Shown: positions 8,511 through 16,517, numbered from the stretch's first letter. The stretch is 33,845 bases of DNA from Sediminibacillus massiliensis (GCF_900156915.1 NZ_LT732535.1:2541718-2575562); one strand, 5' to 3'. Notes: a model not told the origin generated them from the sequence alone. Translations and numbers: made by a program.

Positions 8511-9811
8511 TCTCTTACAGAGAACTGCTGAAAAATTGTGTTGCGTTTGTTTGCGTATACCTGTTCATTTGCAAGCAAGTTGACGATATGGATATTGCGC
8601 TGTACGGAAAGACCCAGATTTGTCGCTCCTGCACCATGGGTGTGTTCCAGATTTGTCAGCGTAAAGAACTTATGCTTGCGCTCTTCCTTAAATGACAGCT
8701 GATAATCTCGTGTAACTTTGAATAATTTGTCTTTTTCCCATTCAATTTTGCCGGCAAAACGATCCATGAACCATTCAGGCAAATGCGGTTTGTAACCAGT
8801 CGCCAATATGACTTTGTCAGTGGTATGTTCGAAGCTATGTTCCTCCTGCCACTGATTGCATTCCAGTACGTACTTCCCACCATAACTCTTCACAGATTCA
8901 ACCGAGGTCAGCGGCTGAATCGTTATATCAAGCTTCCGTCCACCGGCTGATTTGTAATAAAGCTTGTCGTAAATTGCAGTCAACGTGTCCGGATCTATTC
9001 CTTTCCGCAAATTCCCCAATGTATCAAGCGCATTTATTCGCTGCTCAAACGGCAGGGAATGATAATAGTCGACATAGTCAGGAGAAAAGTATTCTTGTCC
9101 CAGTTTCGCTTCATCGAGCTGGAACAGTCCGGCCGACCTTGTCAGCAATGTCAGTTCAAAGCTGTGCTTATCCTGTTCGTTCAACAGATCAAGGAACACT
9201 TCTGCGGCACTTTGACCGGAACCGACCACAGTTACCACATCGGAGTCTAAAAGGCTGTGTTTTTCATACATGTAACGGCTCGTATGAATGACATCTTTCG
9301 ATGGGTGGCCTCCCATACCTTTAGGAATCACGGGCTCGCTTCCGGTTCCCATGACGATATTCTTTGCCAGATAATGTACTTGTTTTCCCGTTTTTACATC
9401 TTCTGTTACTACTTCAAACAAAGGTTCCTCTGACTCAGAATGGTCGAGGACATCTATCACGGAATAACCAAAATGGAGGTTATCCATCTTGGCAGCAGCC
9501 CATTGAAGGTAGTCATTGTATTCCTCTCTGGGCACTTCGAACTTCTTGAAGAAATAAAATTGGTACAATCTGTTTTGTTCATGGAGGTAGTTTAAATAAG
9601 TATACCTGCTGGTGGGATCAGCAAAAGAAACAAGATCGGCCAAAAAGGGAACCTGCAGGCTCGTTCCCTCTATCAGCATGCCCGGATGCCACTCGAATTT
9701 TTCCGTTTTATCGAAAAATATGCTATCGATTTTCGTTTTTTCCAATAATGCAGCAAGCCCCATGTTATACGGACCGATACCAATCCCGATTAAGTCATAA
9801 ACTTTTTTCAT
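8504..9811 (-). CDS. SidA/IucD/PvdA-family lysine or ornithine N-hydroxylase
   Basis: A 435-residue flavoprotein of the family that N-hydroxylates the side chain of lysine or ornithine, usually the first step of hydroxamate siderophore synthesis. The FAD motif GIGIGPYNMGLAALLE is at about residues 8-23. FEWHPGM and LQVPFLADLVSFADPTSRYT are family hallmarks, VTVVGSGQSAAEVFLDLL is the NADPH motif, and the ATGYKP motif comes near the end. Start: ATG at 9811 has AAGGATGTG nine nt upstream; a TTG nine codons earlier is less likely. No siderophore synthetase, ferric transporter or Fur-type box is visible nearby. The preceding same-strand gene is a nucleobase permease 71 bp away. It is an orphan hydroxylase here; lysine versus ornithine cannot be decided from sequence. 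Confidence 0.88.
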   Translation of the reverse strand: MKKVYDLIGIGIGPYNMGLAALLEKTKIDSIFFDKTEKFEWHPGMLIEGTSLQVPFLADLVSFADPTSRYTYLNYLHEQNRLYQFYFFKKFEVPREEYNDYLQWAAAKMDNLHFGYSVIDVLDHSESEEPLFEVVTEDVKTGKQVHYLAKNIVMGTGSEPVIPKGMGGHPSKDVIHTSRYMYEKHSLLDSDVVTVVGSGQSAAEVFLDLLNEQDKHSFELTLLTRSAGLFQLDEAKLGQEYFSPDYVDYYHSLPFEQRINALDTLGNLRKGIDPDTLTAIYDKLYYKSAGGRKLDITIQPLTSVESVKSYGGKYVLECNQWQEEHSFEHTTDKVILATGYKPHLPEWFMDRFAGKIEWEKDKLFKVTRDYQLSFKEERKHKFFTLTNLEHTHGAGATNLGLSVQRNIHIVNLLANEQVYANKRNTIFQQFSVREK

Positions 9812-9882
9812 TAACTCGAACACATCCTTCACTTGCAATGCCTTTCTACATGGTTATGAAGTATTCCCTTTATCGCCTATCA

Positions 9883-11187
9883 TTAAGCACCGTTTTCCTT
9901 ATCTTTCCATAATTGTTCCATCACAATAACCAGAACAGTCCCTACCAGCAATCCATTGCTTGCCAGGTTCTGGGCAAGTGCCGGTAGTTCTTCAAAAACT
10001 TCCAGCGGCAAGAACATGATTCCAATTCCGAATAAAAAGGAAACGGCAATGATCGTCAGCCTGCGGTTATCCAATTTCTCACTGGCAATATTACTCAAAC
10101 CAAGCCCCATCAACTGCACAAAGGTAGCCAGAATGGCTGCATTGGCTATGGGCGCAGGAATTGCCGATAGCAAGGCCACCACGGGCGGAAACAAAGAAAT
10201 GAAGATAAGCAAGATAGAAGCATAAACGAACGGCTTCCTTCGCTTCTGTCCTGTCATTTTGATGAAACCAGCAGAAGTGGCTAACGGAACATTGGCGATT
10301 GCCGAAAACAAACCGGCAGCACCATGGTTGATCCCCAGCATGCTGCTTCCCCTATTAATTTGTCTGGCGGAGTAAGAAGCTTTTCCCGAGATCGATTGAC
10401 TGGCTGCAACGACAGAGGCCACTATATTTGATAATAAAATGACCGCCGTTATGAAAGAGATCGGGAGAACACCCCAATCCAGGCGTGGCGGTCCCCAACT
10501 GAATACTTCAGGAAGGGCAAATAATGATACAGCTTCCTTGTCAGCCGCTCCAGGTCCCACCAGCAAGACATAGGAAATCCAGCCGATTCCGATTCCAATC
10601 AAGACTGCATAGCTTCCGAGCCAGCCTTTGGCAAACAAAGACAATCCGAGCACAATAAAAAAGGTAAGGAAAGCCAAGAGTGCTTCCGTACCATGGATAG
10701 CTTCCACTTTTTGTTGTATGCCAAGCATGCCTTCCAGGAATGTACCACTAAGCTGGACAGTCAATAAGAATAGAAACGACCCTGTCGCCAGTGGTGTAAA
10801 CAATGGCAATAATTTTTCCGCAAACTTAAAAACACCGAACAGTAATAGAAATATACCCGTAAACAACATGGCGGTTTCTATCGTTTGCAGTGTTTCCATA
10901 GAGGACAACCCCTGCTGACTGCCCGTCACGGCCATCACTGAGAAAATACTGATCCACAATCCGGCCGGCCCTTCCATAATCGGGAGGCGGTGCCCGATGA
11001 CAGATTGAAGCAAAGAAGCAATCCCGACGACAAAGAAGGTTCGTTGCATCAGTCCTGCCAACTGATTGAAATCCATGTCAAATAAAGAACCGATTACGAT
11101 CGGCAATGCTACAGAACTAGCCAGTAAAAAAATAAACCATTGTAAAGTCTCCAGACTATCTTTTGAAATTGCTACTGCTTGTTTCAT
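9883..11187 (-). CDS. NCS2-family purine/pyrimidine permease (YwdJ-like)
   Basis: This 434-residue, very hydrophobic protein has about 12-14 membrane segments and resembles the nucleobase:cation symporter-2 family of uracil and xanthine permeases, particularly the uncharacterised YwdJ of Bacillus. Family marks include MEGPAGLWISIFSVM and QSISGKASYSARQINRGSSM, and NVPLATSAGFIKMTGQKRR replaces the usual family signature. The frame is open 18 codons further upstream, but ATG at 11187 has a GGAG site 8 nt before it and gives the expected MKQAVAISKDSLE start. The N-hydroxylase gene follows 71 bp downstream. The substrate is probably a nucleobase, but the altered signature region makes this less certain than for uracil permeases. 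Confidence 0.85.
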   Translation of the reverse strand: MKQAVAISKDSLETLQWFIFLLASSVALPIVIGSLFDMDFNQLAGLMQRTFFVVGIASLLQSVIGHRLPIMEGPAGLWISIFSVMAVTGSQQGLSSMETLQTIETAMLFTGIFLLLFGVFKFAEKLLPLFTPLATGSFLFLLTVQLSGTFLEGMLGIQQKVEAIHGTEALLAFLTFFIVLGLSLFAKGWLGSYAVLIGIGIGWISYVLLVGPGAADKEAVSLFALPEVFSWGPPRLDWGVLPISFITAVILLSNIVASVVAASQSISGKASYSARQINRGSSMLGINHGAAGLFSAIANVPLATSAGFIKMTGQKRRKPFVYASILLIFISLFPPVVALLSAIPAPIANAAILATFVQLMGLGLSNIASEKLDNRRLTIIAVSFLFGIGIMFLPLEVFEELPALAQNLASNGLLVGTVLVIVMEQLWKDKENGA

Positions 11188-11282
11188 TACATTCGCTCCT
11201 ACAACCACTATCTTGTTATTTCTTGGAATATTTTGCGGCACTCCGAAAATGTCCCTCGATGTCCTATTACTATCATAATAGG

Positions 11283-11312
11283 AAAAAGCCGCTATCGTCT
11301 ATTATAGCGGCT
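11283..11312 (-). terminator. Rho-independent terminator after the DUF1002 gene
   Basis: A perfect 9-bp stem, AGCCGCTAT (11287-11295) with ATAGCGGCT (11304-11312), has an 8-nt loop. Read on the minus strand it is followed by a run of T. Confidence 0.9.
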
Positions 11313-11328
11313 CTGGTAATCATACTAT

Positions 11329-12243
11329 TTAGCTAAACAAACCTCTTAGATTTTCGATGAGTTTATCGAAAAAGTCGGATACTTTTTGCCAGAATCCTTC
11401 GTTGCCTGCAACTTCTTCCAATTTACTTCTGATATCGTTAGCAAGGTCATCCAGTTGGCTGGCAACATTATCGAAATCGATATTCAAATTTCGCATTTTA
11501 TCGAACAAATCAGTAAGCATTGCTTTGTCTTCTTCGCTTAGCTGGATATTTAGCTGATCAAGCTGTTCCTGGACAATTTGCTCTACTTCTTCTCTTGTGA
11601 CAGGGTTTTGTTCTGCGATCTGTTGTTTAATTTCCGCAAGCAGCTCGCTGACCTTCTCTTGGTCTATTCCTTCGTTATCTGCCAGATCTGTGGCAACACT
11701 CAGTTCTTCATTGGCCACTTCCATCCTGTCTTTATCCAGAGATTCCCCTTCTACATTAAATGCTTTGTATATACCTGTCAGAGCGGAATGTCCACTTACG
11801 GTTACCGGCGAAGCCACTTCGACGGTAGCATCTTCCACTCCTGCTGTGATAAGGGCATTAGCATACATTTCATTGGTTACTTCTGTTATATTCTCCGAAT
11901 TGACGATGTTGATCACTAGGCCATGTCCTTTTTCTTCACGAGTGATCTTAGCAGAAGAAAACATGCGTGCACCAGCATCACCGCCGATATAATTAACAAG
12001 GTCTTCTGATGTGATTGTATATTCATCAACCATTTCAGGGTCCTCTACGCCTAACAGCCTTCTTACTTCTTCTTTTTGTGCTTCTGTCAGTGTTTCACCA
12101 TAAACAACTCTTGGCAACCCGAATTTTTCATTGATTGATTCAGTGCTGTTTCCACTGCTGGCAGAGACAGTTCCCGCTGAATAAGAGGCAAATCCTACCA
12201 TTAGCAACAAAACGATCGATACATGTAAAAGCCGTTTGATCAT
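11329..12243 (-). CDS. Secreted DUF1002 protein (YpuA-like)
   Basis: This 304-residue protein begins with a signal peptide (MIKRLLHVSIVLLLMVGFAS, cleavage probably after the SAGTVSA stretch near residue 28). The DUF1002 domain follows, with FGLPRVVYGETLTEAQKEEV and SSAKITREEKGHGLVINIV, as in YpuA of B. subtilis. The C-terminal 90 residues are strongly acidic and helical, ending in WQKVSDFFDKLIENLRGLFS, an amphipathic helix that might touch the membrane. The function of the family is unknown. The ribosome site AAAGGAG lies 10 nt before the ATG. It is monocistronic: it has its own terminator, and an unrelated repeat region lies upstream. Confidence 0.9.
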   Translation of the reverse strand: MIKRLLHVSIVLLLMVGFASYSAGTVSASSGNSTESINEKFGLPRVVYGETLTEAQKEEVRRLLGVEDPEMVDEYTITSEDLVNYIGGDAGARMFSSAKITREEKGHGLVINIVNSENITEVTNEMYANALITAGVEDATVEVASPVTVSGHSALTGIYKAFNVEGESLDKDRMEVANEELSVATDLADNEGIDQEKVSELLAEIKQQIAEQNPVTREEVEQIVQEQLDQLNIQLSEEDKAMLTDLFDKMRNLNIDFDNVASQLDDLANDIRSKLEEVAGNEGFWQKVSDFFDKLIENLRGLFS

Positions 12244-12473
12244 AACGATTGATCTCCTTTGTTATTGATTCTTCGTCCACCAAGGGACAAGACCTCACTT
12301 CATCCCACATGAATGGTCCACGTCTATATTATGCGTTTTTTTGGTGAATATGGAAAGAAAAATTTCCAAAAAGGCTTTTTATAAAGACTGCAAATATGAC
12401 CTGCTATCACATTATTTCCATAAACTGCGCCATAAATTTATCCTGATGATGTCGAGTGCTATACAACCGCTGC

Positions 12474-12623
12474 GGCAGAACACTTCGCTTTCCGCGGGCA
12501 CGGCCTCAGCATCCTCAGAAGCAAAGAGCGCGCTTCTTCCGGGATCTTCGGACACGTGGGACTGCGATTACTCGCCCCATCGAAGACCTTTCGCTGTTCC
12601 TGCAGGAGTCTGCGTGTTCTGCC
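12474..12623 (-). repeat. Element A, copy 1
   Basis: This 150-bp element is bounded by perfect 10-bp inverted repeats GGCAGAACAC / GTGTTCTGCC. Read on the minus strand it shares its first 20 bases and a 26-base block near its end with the copy at 32311-32594. It contains one copy of the 34-bp unit (12558-12591), identical to the five units of the other copy. Confidence 0.85.
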
Positions 12624-12716
12624 TTCGCTGTTAGAGGCTTTCTGAATTTTTGTTAAGAATATAGCCCATGTTAGACATGACTTAGAACCACTTATCACTT
12701 GATCAGATATCTATCC

Positions 12717-12998
12717 AAAGCGGAGGAAAAATGCGACACTCCTTGAAAATAAAGTTCGATTTTCTGCGTGCGGTGTAATTTCATGGATGTCTTTTCAAAG
12801 TCCTGGGGGAAGAGCAGCTTCCGAAGACCCCGCAGTGAGCGTTTTTTGCTCAAGAGGACAAAGGTTTTCGGTGGGCCGAGTAATCGCAGGCCCAAGAAAC
12901 GCTTCGGCAGCGAAACATCGCACGCAGAAAATCGAATTGTATTTTCAAGGAGGCTGAGGTGCTGCCCCCGGAAAGGGAGTATTTTTTCCGCAGCGCTG
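12717..12998 (+). repeat. Element B, copy 1, with nested inverted arms
   Basis: The ends are GCGGAGGAAAAAT and ATTTTTTCCGCAGCG, imperfect inverted repeats. The interior has the AAGACCCCGCAGTGA and GAGGCTGAGG blocks shared with other copies. A diverged 34-bp unit is at 12860-12893, with four differences from the canonical unit. Compared with the copy at 32036-32220, it carries extra sequence at both sides made of the nested inverted arms at 12743-12772 and 12919-12948. Confidence 0.8.
12743..12948. repeat. Nested 30-bp inverted repeat inside element B
   Basis: The left arm 12743-12772 and right arm 12919-12948 match at 28 of 30 positions in inverted orientation (both begin, read inward, TTGAAAATA and end TTCTGCGTGCG). 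They enclose 146 bp. The arms are absent from the other B element, so they are either a small element inserted around the core or a remodelled hairpin. Confidence 0.85.
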
Positions 12999-13128
12999 GT
13001 CTACCACTTAATCCGAAAAGGATGGTAGGAAGTCACACTGAGAGTTGTGTCGCAGTTTGCCTCAACTGTAAAGCTAAGGATAGTCGGGTTGTGGCTGCCC
13101 TAATAAAGGATGAGAAAAGAGTGCCAAT

Positions 13129-13152
13129 AAAAAAGGACAGCATTTGCCATCC
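13129..13152 (-). terminator. Rho-independent terminator after ridA
   Basis: On the minus strand GGATGGC-AAAT-GCTGTCC forms a 7-bp stem with two G.T pairs (13135-13152), followed by a run of six T. Confidence 0.8.
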
Positions 13153-13163
13153 TTTTTCTAGTA

Positions 13164-13544
13164 TTAACCTTTTACTGCTACGACATCCATTTCGATGGCG
13201 ACTCCTTTTGGAAGTCTGCTCACTTCTACAGTGGCCCGTGCTGGATAGGGTTGTTCGAGGTATCCTGCATAAACCTCGTTCACCTTCGCGAAGTCATCCA
13301 TGGAAGTGATATAAATCGTAAATTTCACTACATTCGCGAAACTCAGCTCAGCCGCCTCAAGTACTGCCTGTAGATTATTCATGACCTGATGCGTCTGCTG
13401 CTCTATTCCTTCTACAACGTTTCCTGTAGCAGGATCAATCGGAATCTGACCGGAAACATAGACAAATCCTCCAGCTTCTATTGCTTGTGAATATGGCCCA
13501 ATTGCTTGAGGAGCTTGTCGAGTTTGGATTTCTTTTCTTACCAT
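13164..13544 (-). CDS. ridA: RidA-family enamine/imine deaminase (YabJ-like)
   Basis: The 126-residue protein has the length and motifs of RidA: QAPQAIGPYSQAI at the N-terminus, GGFVYVSGQIPIDPATG, and YPARATVEVSRLPKGVAIEMD containing the conserved arginine that binds the substrate carboxylate. RidA proteins hydrolyse reactive enamine or imine intermediates released by PLP enzymes such as threonine dehydratase, as trimers in the cytosol. The ribosome site AGGAGGTC precedes the ATG. It is divergent from the following oxidoreductase and has its own terminator. The usual Bacillus neighbours (purR, spoVG) are absent, so this is probably a second RidA paralogue rather than the purine-linked yabJ itself. 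Confidence 0.93.
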   Translation of the reverse strand: MVRKEIQTRQAPQAIGPYSQAIEAGGFVYVSGQIPIDPATGNVVEGIEQQTHQVMNNLQAVLEAAELSFANVVKFTIYITSMDDFAKVNEVYAGYLEQPYPARATVEVSRLPKGVAIEMDVVAVKG

Positions 13545-13608
13545 GATAAGACCTCCTGTTTTATGTACTTTTCTGTTAGTCTACCATAAATTCAACCATA
13601 TCATAAGC

Positions 13609-13638
13609 TTGCAAAAATCTCCCATGATACAATATAAG
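13609..13638 (+). promoter_or_regulatory. SigA-type promoter for the Gfo/Idh/MocA gene
   Basis: TTGCAA (13609-13614) and TATAAG (13633-13638) are separated by 18 bp and lie 30 bp before the start codon at 13668. Confidence 0.55.
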
Positions 13639-13667
13639 CGAGAAGTGGTAAAAGGAGGGAACTGTCA

Positions 13668-14711
13668 ATGAACAAGGTAAAGGTCGGCCTTATCGGTTAT
13701 GGGTTTTCTGGCGCTGTTTTCCACGCGCCGATTTTAAAGGCCTTAGACCAATTTGAAATCAAAAAGGTCGTCAGTTCCAAGCGAGATAAAGTTTTCGAAG
13801 AAGTTGGCGCTGTCGAAGTCACAGAGGAATTGGAAGACGTTCTGAACGACCGGGAAATCGAACTAATCATCATTACGACACCGAACAGATATCATTATGA
13901 CATGGCTAAACGAAGCTTGCTCGCAGGCAAAAATGTCATTTTGGAAAAACCGATGGTTCTCGATTCGAAACAAGGGGAAGAACTGATTCAGCTGGCTAAA
14001 GAGAAAAAGCTGATGCTGAGCGTCTATCAAAACAGGAGATGGGATAATGATTTCCTGACTATAAAAGAACTCATCAAAAATGAATCACTCGGCACAATGA
14101 ATACGTTTATCGCCCATTATGATCGTTTCAATCCTAAACCCAACCAGCTTTGGCGGGAAAGAAAAGAAAAAGGCGCGGGCACACTATACGACCTTGGCTC
14201 TCATTTGATCGATCAGGCATTGCATTTGTTCGGAGAGCCGCAGGAAGTGTTTTGTGATTTATGGAACCAACGGGAAGCTTCCGTTGTGGATGATTATTTC
14301 CATTTGATTCTTGGTTACCAACGGATGCGGGTAATCCTCCATTCTGGCTCTATCGTCAAACAGCAAGGTCCTAAATATTTACTGCACGGAAGCAAAGGCA
14401 GCTTTATTAAATACGGAGAAGACAGACAAGCGGAAGATTTAATGGATGGCAAATCCCCTGTTGGCGAAAATTGGGGGGCAGACAAGCCGGAATGGCATGG
14501 CACACTTTATGTCAATGAAGGTGGACAACCCTTCGAAAAAAAAGTGAAAACCGTACCGGGTTCCTACCCGTCCTATTATGAAGGGATATATAACTGCCTC
14601 CGTGGACAAGGGCAAAACCCAGTACCTGCCGAGGAAGGCCTTGCGACAATAAGAATCATCGAAACTGCCGTCAAAAGCAGTAAACAAAAGGGTGTAGTCC
14701 GTTTGTATTAA
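13668..14711 (+). CDS. Gfo/Idh/MocA oxidoreductase, probable scyllo-inositol dehydrogenase (IolW/YdgJ type)
   Basis: This 347-residue protein has an N-terminal Rossmann fold with VGLIGYGFSGAVFHAP (residues 6-21), the family motif EKP at 93-95 and a C-terminal barrel-like domain. VYQNRRWDNDFLT near 128 and YDLGSHLIDQALHLFG near 177 carry the Asp and His of the active site. These blocks match the IolW (YvaA)/YdgJ branch, whose studied members reduce scyllo-inosose or oxidise scyllo-inositol with NADP(H). The ribosome site AAAGGAGGG is 9 nt before the ATG. YjbQ follows 38 bp downstream in the same unit. No other inositol genes are nearby, so the substrate is an inference from the family branch. 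Confidence 0.88.
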   Translation: MNKVKVGLIGYGFSGAVFHAPILKALDQFEIKKVVSSKRDKVFEEVGAVEVTEELEDVLNDREIELIIITTPNRYHYDMAKRSLLAGKNVILEKPMVLDSKQGEELIQLAKEKKLMLSVYQNRRWDNDFLTIKELIKNESLGTMNTFIAHYDRFNPKPNQLWRERKEKGAGTLYDLGSHLIDQALHLFGEPQEVFCDLWNQREASVVDDYFHLILGYQRMRVILHSGSIVKQQGPKYLLHGSKGSFIKYGEDRQAEDLMDGKSPVGENWGADKPEWHGTLYVNEGGQPFEKKVKTVPGSYPSYYEGIYNCLRGQGQNPVPAEEGLATIRIIETAVKSSKQKGVVRLY

Positions 14712-14749
14712 TGCAAATTCGGATAATTGACTAGAAAGGAAGGAATTAC

Positions 14750-15151
14750 ATGAATAAGACTTTTCAAGTGAAAACCCATCACCATTCAGAGATGATCGAT
14801 ATTACCCATGAACTGGAAGACTGGATTAGGGAACAAAACGTGAAGGATGGCTTATTGGTTGTATCCTCCCTTCATACAACAGCAGGAATCACTGTGAACG
14901 AAAATGCTGATCCTGATGTCAAAACAGACTTCTTGATGCGGCTGGATGAAATTTATCCTTGGGAACACCCCAAAGACAGGCATGGTGAAGGGAATACTGC
15001 TTCCCATTTAAAAACGAGCACGGTCGGCCATGCTCAGACATTAATTATTATGGACGGAAGACTCGCGCTCGGGACATGGCAGGGAGTGAACTTCTGTGAA
15101 TTCGACGGTCCCCGAAACAGAAAATTCCAGGCCAAGATTATTCAAGGGTAA
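14750..15151 (+). CDS. YjbQ/UPF0047-family protein (YugU-like)
   Basis: A 133-residue protein of the small single-domain UPF0047 family. Conserved blocks are [33 protein letters not shown] with its histidine, and [18 protein letters not shown] near the end. Members form trimers with metal-binding histidines. Some have weak thiamine-phosphate synthase activity, but the physiological role remains unsettled. The ribosome site GAAAGGAAGG precedes the ATG. It is the second gene after the Gfo/Idh/MocA oxidoreductase and ends at a hairpin shared with the convergent sirtuin gene. Confidence 0.92.
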   Translation: MNKTFQVKTHHHSEMIDITHELEDWIREQNVKDGLLVVSSLHTTAGITVNENADPDVKTDFLMRLDEIYPWEHPKDRHGEGNTASHLKTSTVGHAQTLIIMDGRLALGTWQGVNFCEFDGPRNRKFQAKIIQG

Positions 15152-15160
15152 TCTACAAAC

Positions 15161-15192
15161 TAAGGGCTGCGGGTCATACCCGGCAGCCCTTA
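15161..15192. terminator. Hairpin between convergent yjbQ and sirtuin genes
   Basis: TAAGGGCTGC (15161-15170) pairs with GCAGCCCTTA (15183-15192), with a further GGGT/ACCC pairing inside. The stem includes the stop codon of the minus-strand sirtuin gene. The T-tracts are short, so its efficiency is uncertain. Confidence 0.7.
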
Positions 15193-15927
15193 CATCTGTG
15201 TCTCGATTTTACGGACCGTATCTACCAAATCATCATGGATGACGTAATCAAATAAAGCATCCATTGGGGTAGGTTCGCGATTGACAATTCCCAGCGGCAT
15301 ATCCAACGCCATGCTGGCATAGTTTGGAAGCATATTAAACGGCGATACCAATAAAGACGTACCCAGCACCAACAACAAATCCGAATCGTTTATAGCCGCT
15401 TCCGCTTGTTCATGTCCCATAATCGGATCTCCGAACAACACAATATCCGGCTTCAAAATATCCCCGCAACCGCGTTTTTCACAGACTGGTGTATCATTTT
15501 CCATGACATACTCCAAGTTGTATTCACTTCCGCACACAGGGCATGTAGCTGTATTCAGATTTCCATGGTATTCGATGACATGGTGATTACCCGCCATACT
15601 ATGCAGTCCATCAACGTTTTGGGTAACGATGGAAACTTTCTTTCCCGAATCCTCCAGATTCTTCAAGAAATAATGGACATGATTGGGCCCATAATCTTTC
15701 AGCAGCTTCAACCGGAAAATTTCCTTATATTTAACCCAAAAGTCTACCGGATCTTCTAAGAAATACCGCCTGGACATGTAATACTCCCGACTGTGGTTAC
15801 CCGTCCAGATGCCATTTGCAGACCGGAAATCCGGTATCCCGCTGGAAGTAGAGACACCGGCTCCTGTCAACACGGTGATTGAGTCAGCTTTGGCTATTTC
15901 TTTAGCAAGTTTGTTTATTAATTCCAA
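15190..15927 (-). CDS. NAD-dependent protein deacylase, sirtuin (SrtN/CobB type)
   Basis: This 245-residue sirtuin removes acetyl or other acyl groups from protein lysines using NAD. The motifs are TGAGVSTSSGIPDFRS (residues 21-36), TQNVDGLH (102-109), the catalytic His121 in EYHGNL, and four zinc cysteines at 129, 132, 149 and 154. GTSLLVSPFNMLP follows. The start codon is TTG at 15927, preceded by AAAAGGGG eight nt away. It lacks the Ala-Tyr-Arg residues typical of class III desuccinylases in the usual place (FWVKYKEIFRLK is present instead), so deacetylation is more likely than desuccinylation. This last point is inferred from family knowledge. Confidence 0.92.
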   Translation of the reverse strand: MELINKLAKEIAKADSITVLTGAGVSTSSGIPDFRSANGIWTGNHSREYYMSRRYFLEDPVDFWVKYKEIFRLKLLKDYGPNHVHYFLKNLEDSGKKVSIVTQNVDGLHSMAGNHHVIEYHGNLNTATCPVCGSEYNLEYVMENDTPVCEKRGCGDILKPDIVLFGDPIMGHEQAEAAINDSDLLLVLGTSLLVSPFNMLPNYASMALDMPLGIVNREPTPMDALFDYVIHDDLVDTVRKIETQM

Positions 15928-16009
15928 TCAAAAGACCCCTTTTCCTTTTATCCCGGGGAAACCCGCACAATCATTCCTGATTTGGCTGTTTCCCTTTCTA
16001 TGGCATCAT

Positions 16010-16037
16010 CTTATAACTGAACGAGGCCGGTTGTAAA
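16010..16037 (-). promoter_or_regulatory. Possible promoter for the sirtuin gene
   Basis: On the minus strand TTTACA (16032-16037) and TATAAG (16010-16015) are separated by 16 bp, about 80 bp before the TTG start. Confidence 0.4.
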
Positions 16038-16060
16038 ATAAAGGGGTACAAAATCATTAC

Positions 16061-16414
16061 TTAATGTGGAAACTTTACTGGTGGTTTTTCCATGTGTCTG
16101 TTTTTATGCTTTCCCCAATGCATTTGGAACCCGCTCTCTTCCATCTTTTTGTAATGGGCATCCATGTGCTCTGTCATTTTCTTAGCGTCCTCCTCATCAA
16201 TCACTCCATATTCGAGATATTTATTGATGATCCCTTTACGCTTATCCATTAAATCTTGATAGAGAATGGCCATTTCTTTTTTCTGGGCCTCTGTCAGTTC
16301 GACTTTCTCGTTGTCACGGCCGGACTCCTCTTCTGCTTGAATCTGAGTGCCGCTTATACCAATCAAAGTCAAAAACAAGGCAAACACAACCGATATAATC
16401 CATTTATTCTTCAT
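16061..16414 (-). CDS. Secreted DUF2680 protein (YckD-like)
   Basis: The 117-residue protein has a clear signal peptide (MKNKWIISVVFALFLTLIGI, cleavage near IQAEE). A short mature helix-rich part follows, containing LTEAQKKEMAILYQDLMDKRKGIINKYLEYGVI and a His-rich end (HWGKHKNRHMEKPP). This is the pattern of DUF2680/YckD, a small exported protein of unknown function in Bacillaceae. The ribosome site AAAGGAG lies before the ATG. The His- and Met-containing tail could bind a metal, but that is speculation. It lies just after the terminator of the quinone reductase gene and appears to be transcribed alone. Confidence 0.85.
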   Translation of the reverse strand: MKNKWIISVVFALFLTLIGISGTQIQAEEESGRDNEKVELTEAQKKEMAILYQDLMDKRKGIINKYLEYGVIDEEDAKKMTEHMDAHYKKMEESGFQMHWGKHKNRHMEKPPVKFPH

Positions 16415-16476
16415 TTTGACTGCTCCTTTTCTACTGAAAGTTATTTTACTTTTTGCCTTGAATTTGGAAAATATAC

Positions 16477-16508
16477 AAAAAAAATCTGCATGAATGACAT
16501 CATGCAGA
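16477..16508 (-). terminator. Rho-independent terminator after the quinone reductase gene
   Basis: A 9-bp perfect stem, TCTGCATGA (16485-16493) with TCATGCAGA (16500-16508), is followed on the minus strand by eight T. Confidence 0.93.
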
Positions 16509-16517
16509 TAAAGGTGA

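Larger units (their letters stand above)
12474..13035. repeat. Composite intergenic repeat, copy 1 (element A inverted + element B)
   Basis: The gene-free stretch 12244-13163 is mostly filled by this composite. Element A (12474-12623) is followed by a conserved linker with ATGTTA, ACCACTT and TTGATCAGA, then element B (12717-12998) and a conserved tail with AAAAGGATGG. The same order of parts occurs in reverse complement at 31995-32594. The linker and tail are shared as well, so the pair moves or is copied as a unit. No credible protein is encoded. The rest of the stretch, 12244-12473 and 13036-13128, shows nothing I can name, except a GTGTCGCAGTT block near 13048 resembling one near 32660. 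I recall G+C-rich repeats of this style between genes of many Bacillaceae but cannot name the family. Confidence 0.85.

Noticed and set aside
12341-13309. Several small open frames on both strands
   Set aside because: They read through repeat elements A and B or antisense to ridA, with no ribosome sites or family features.
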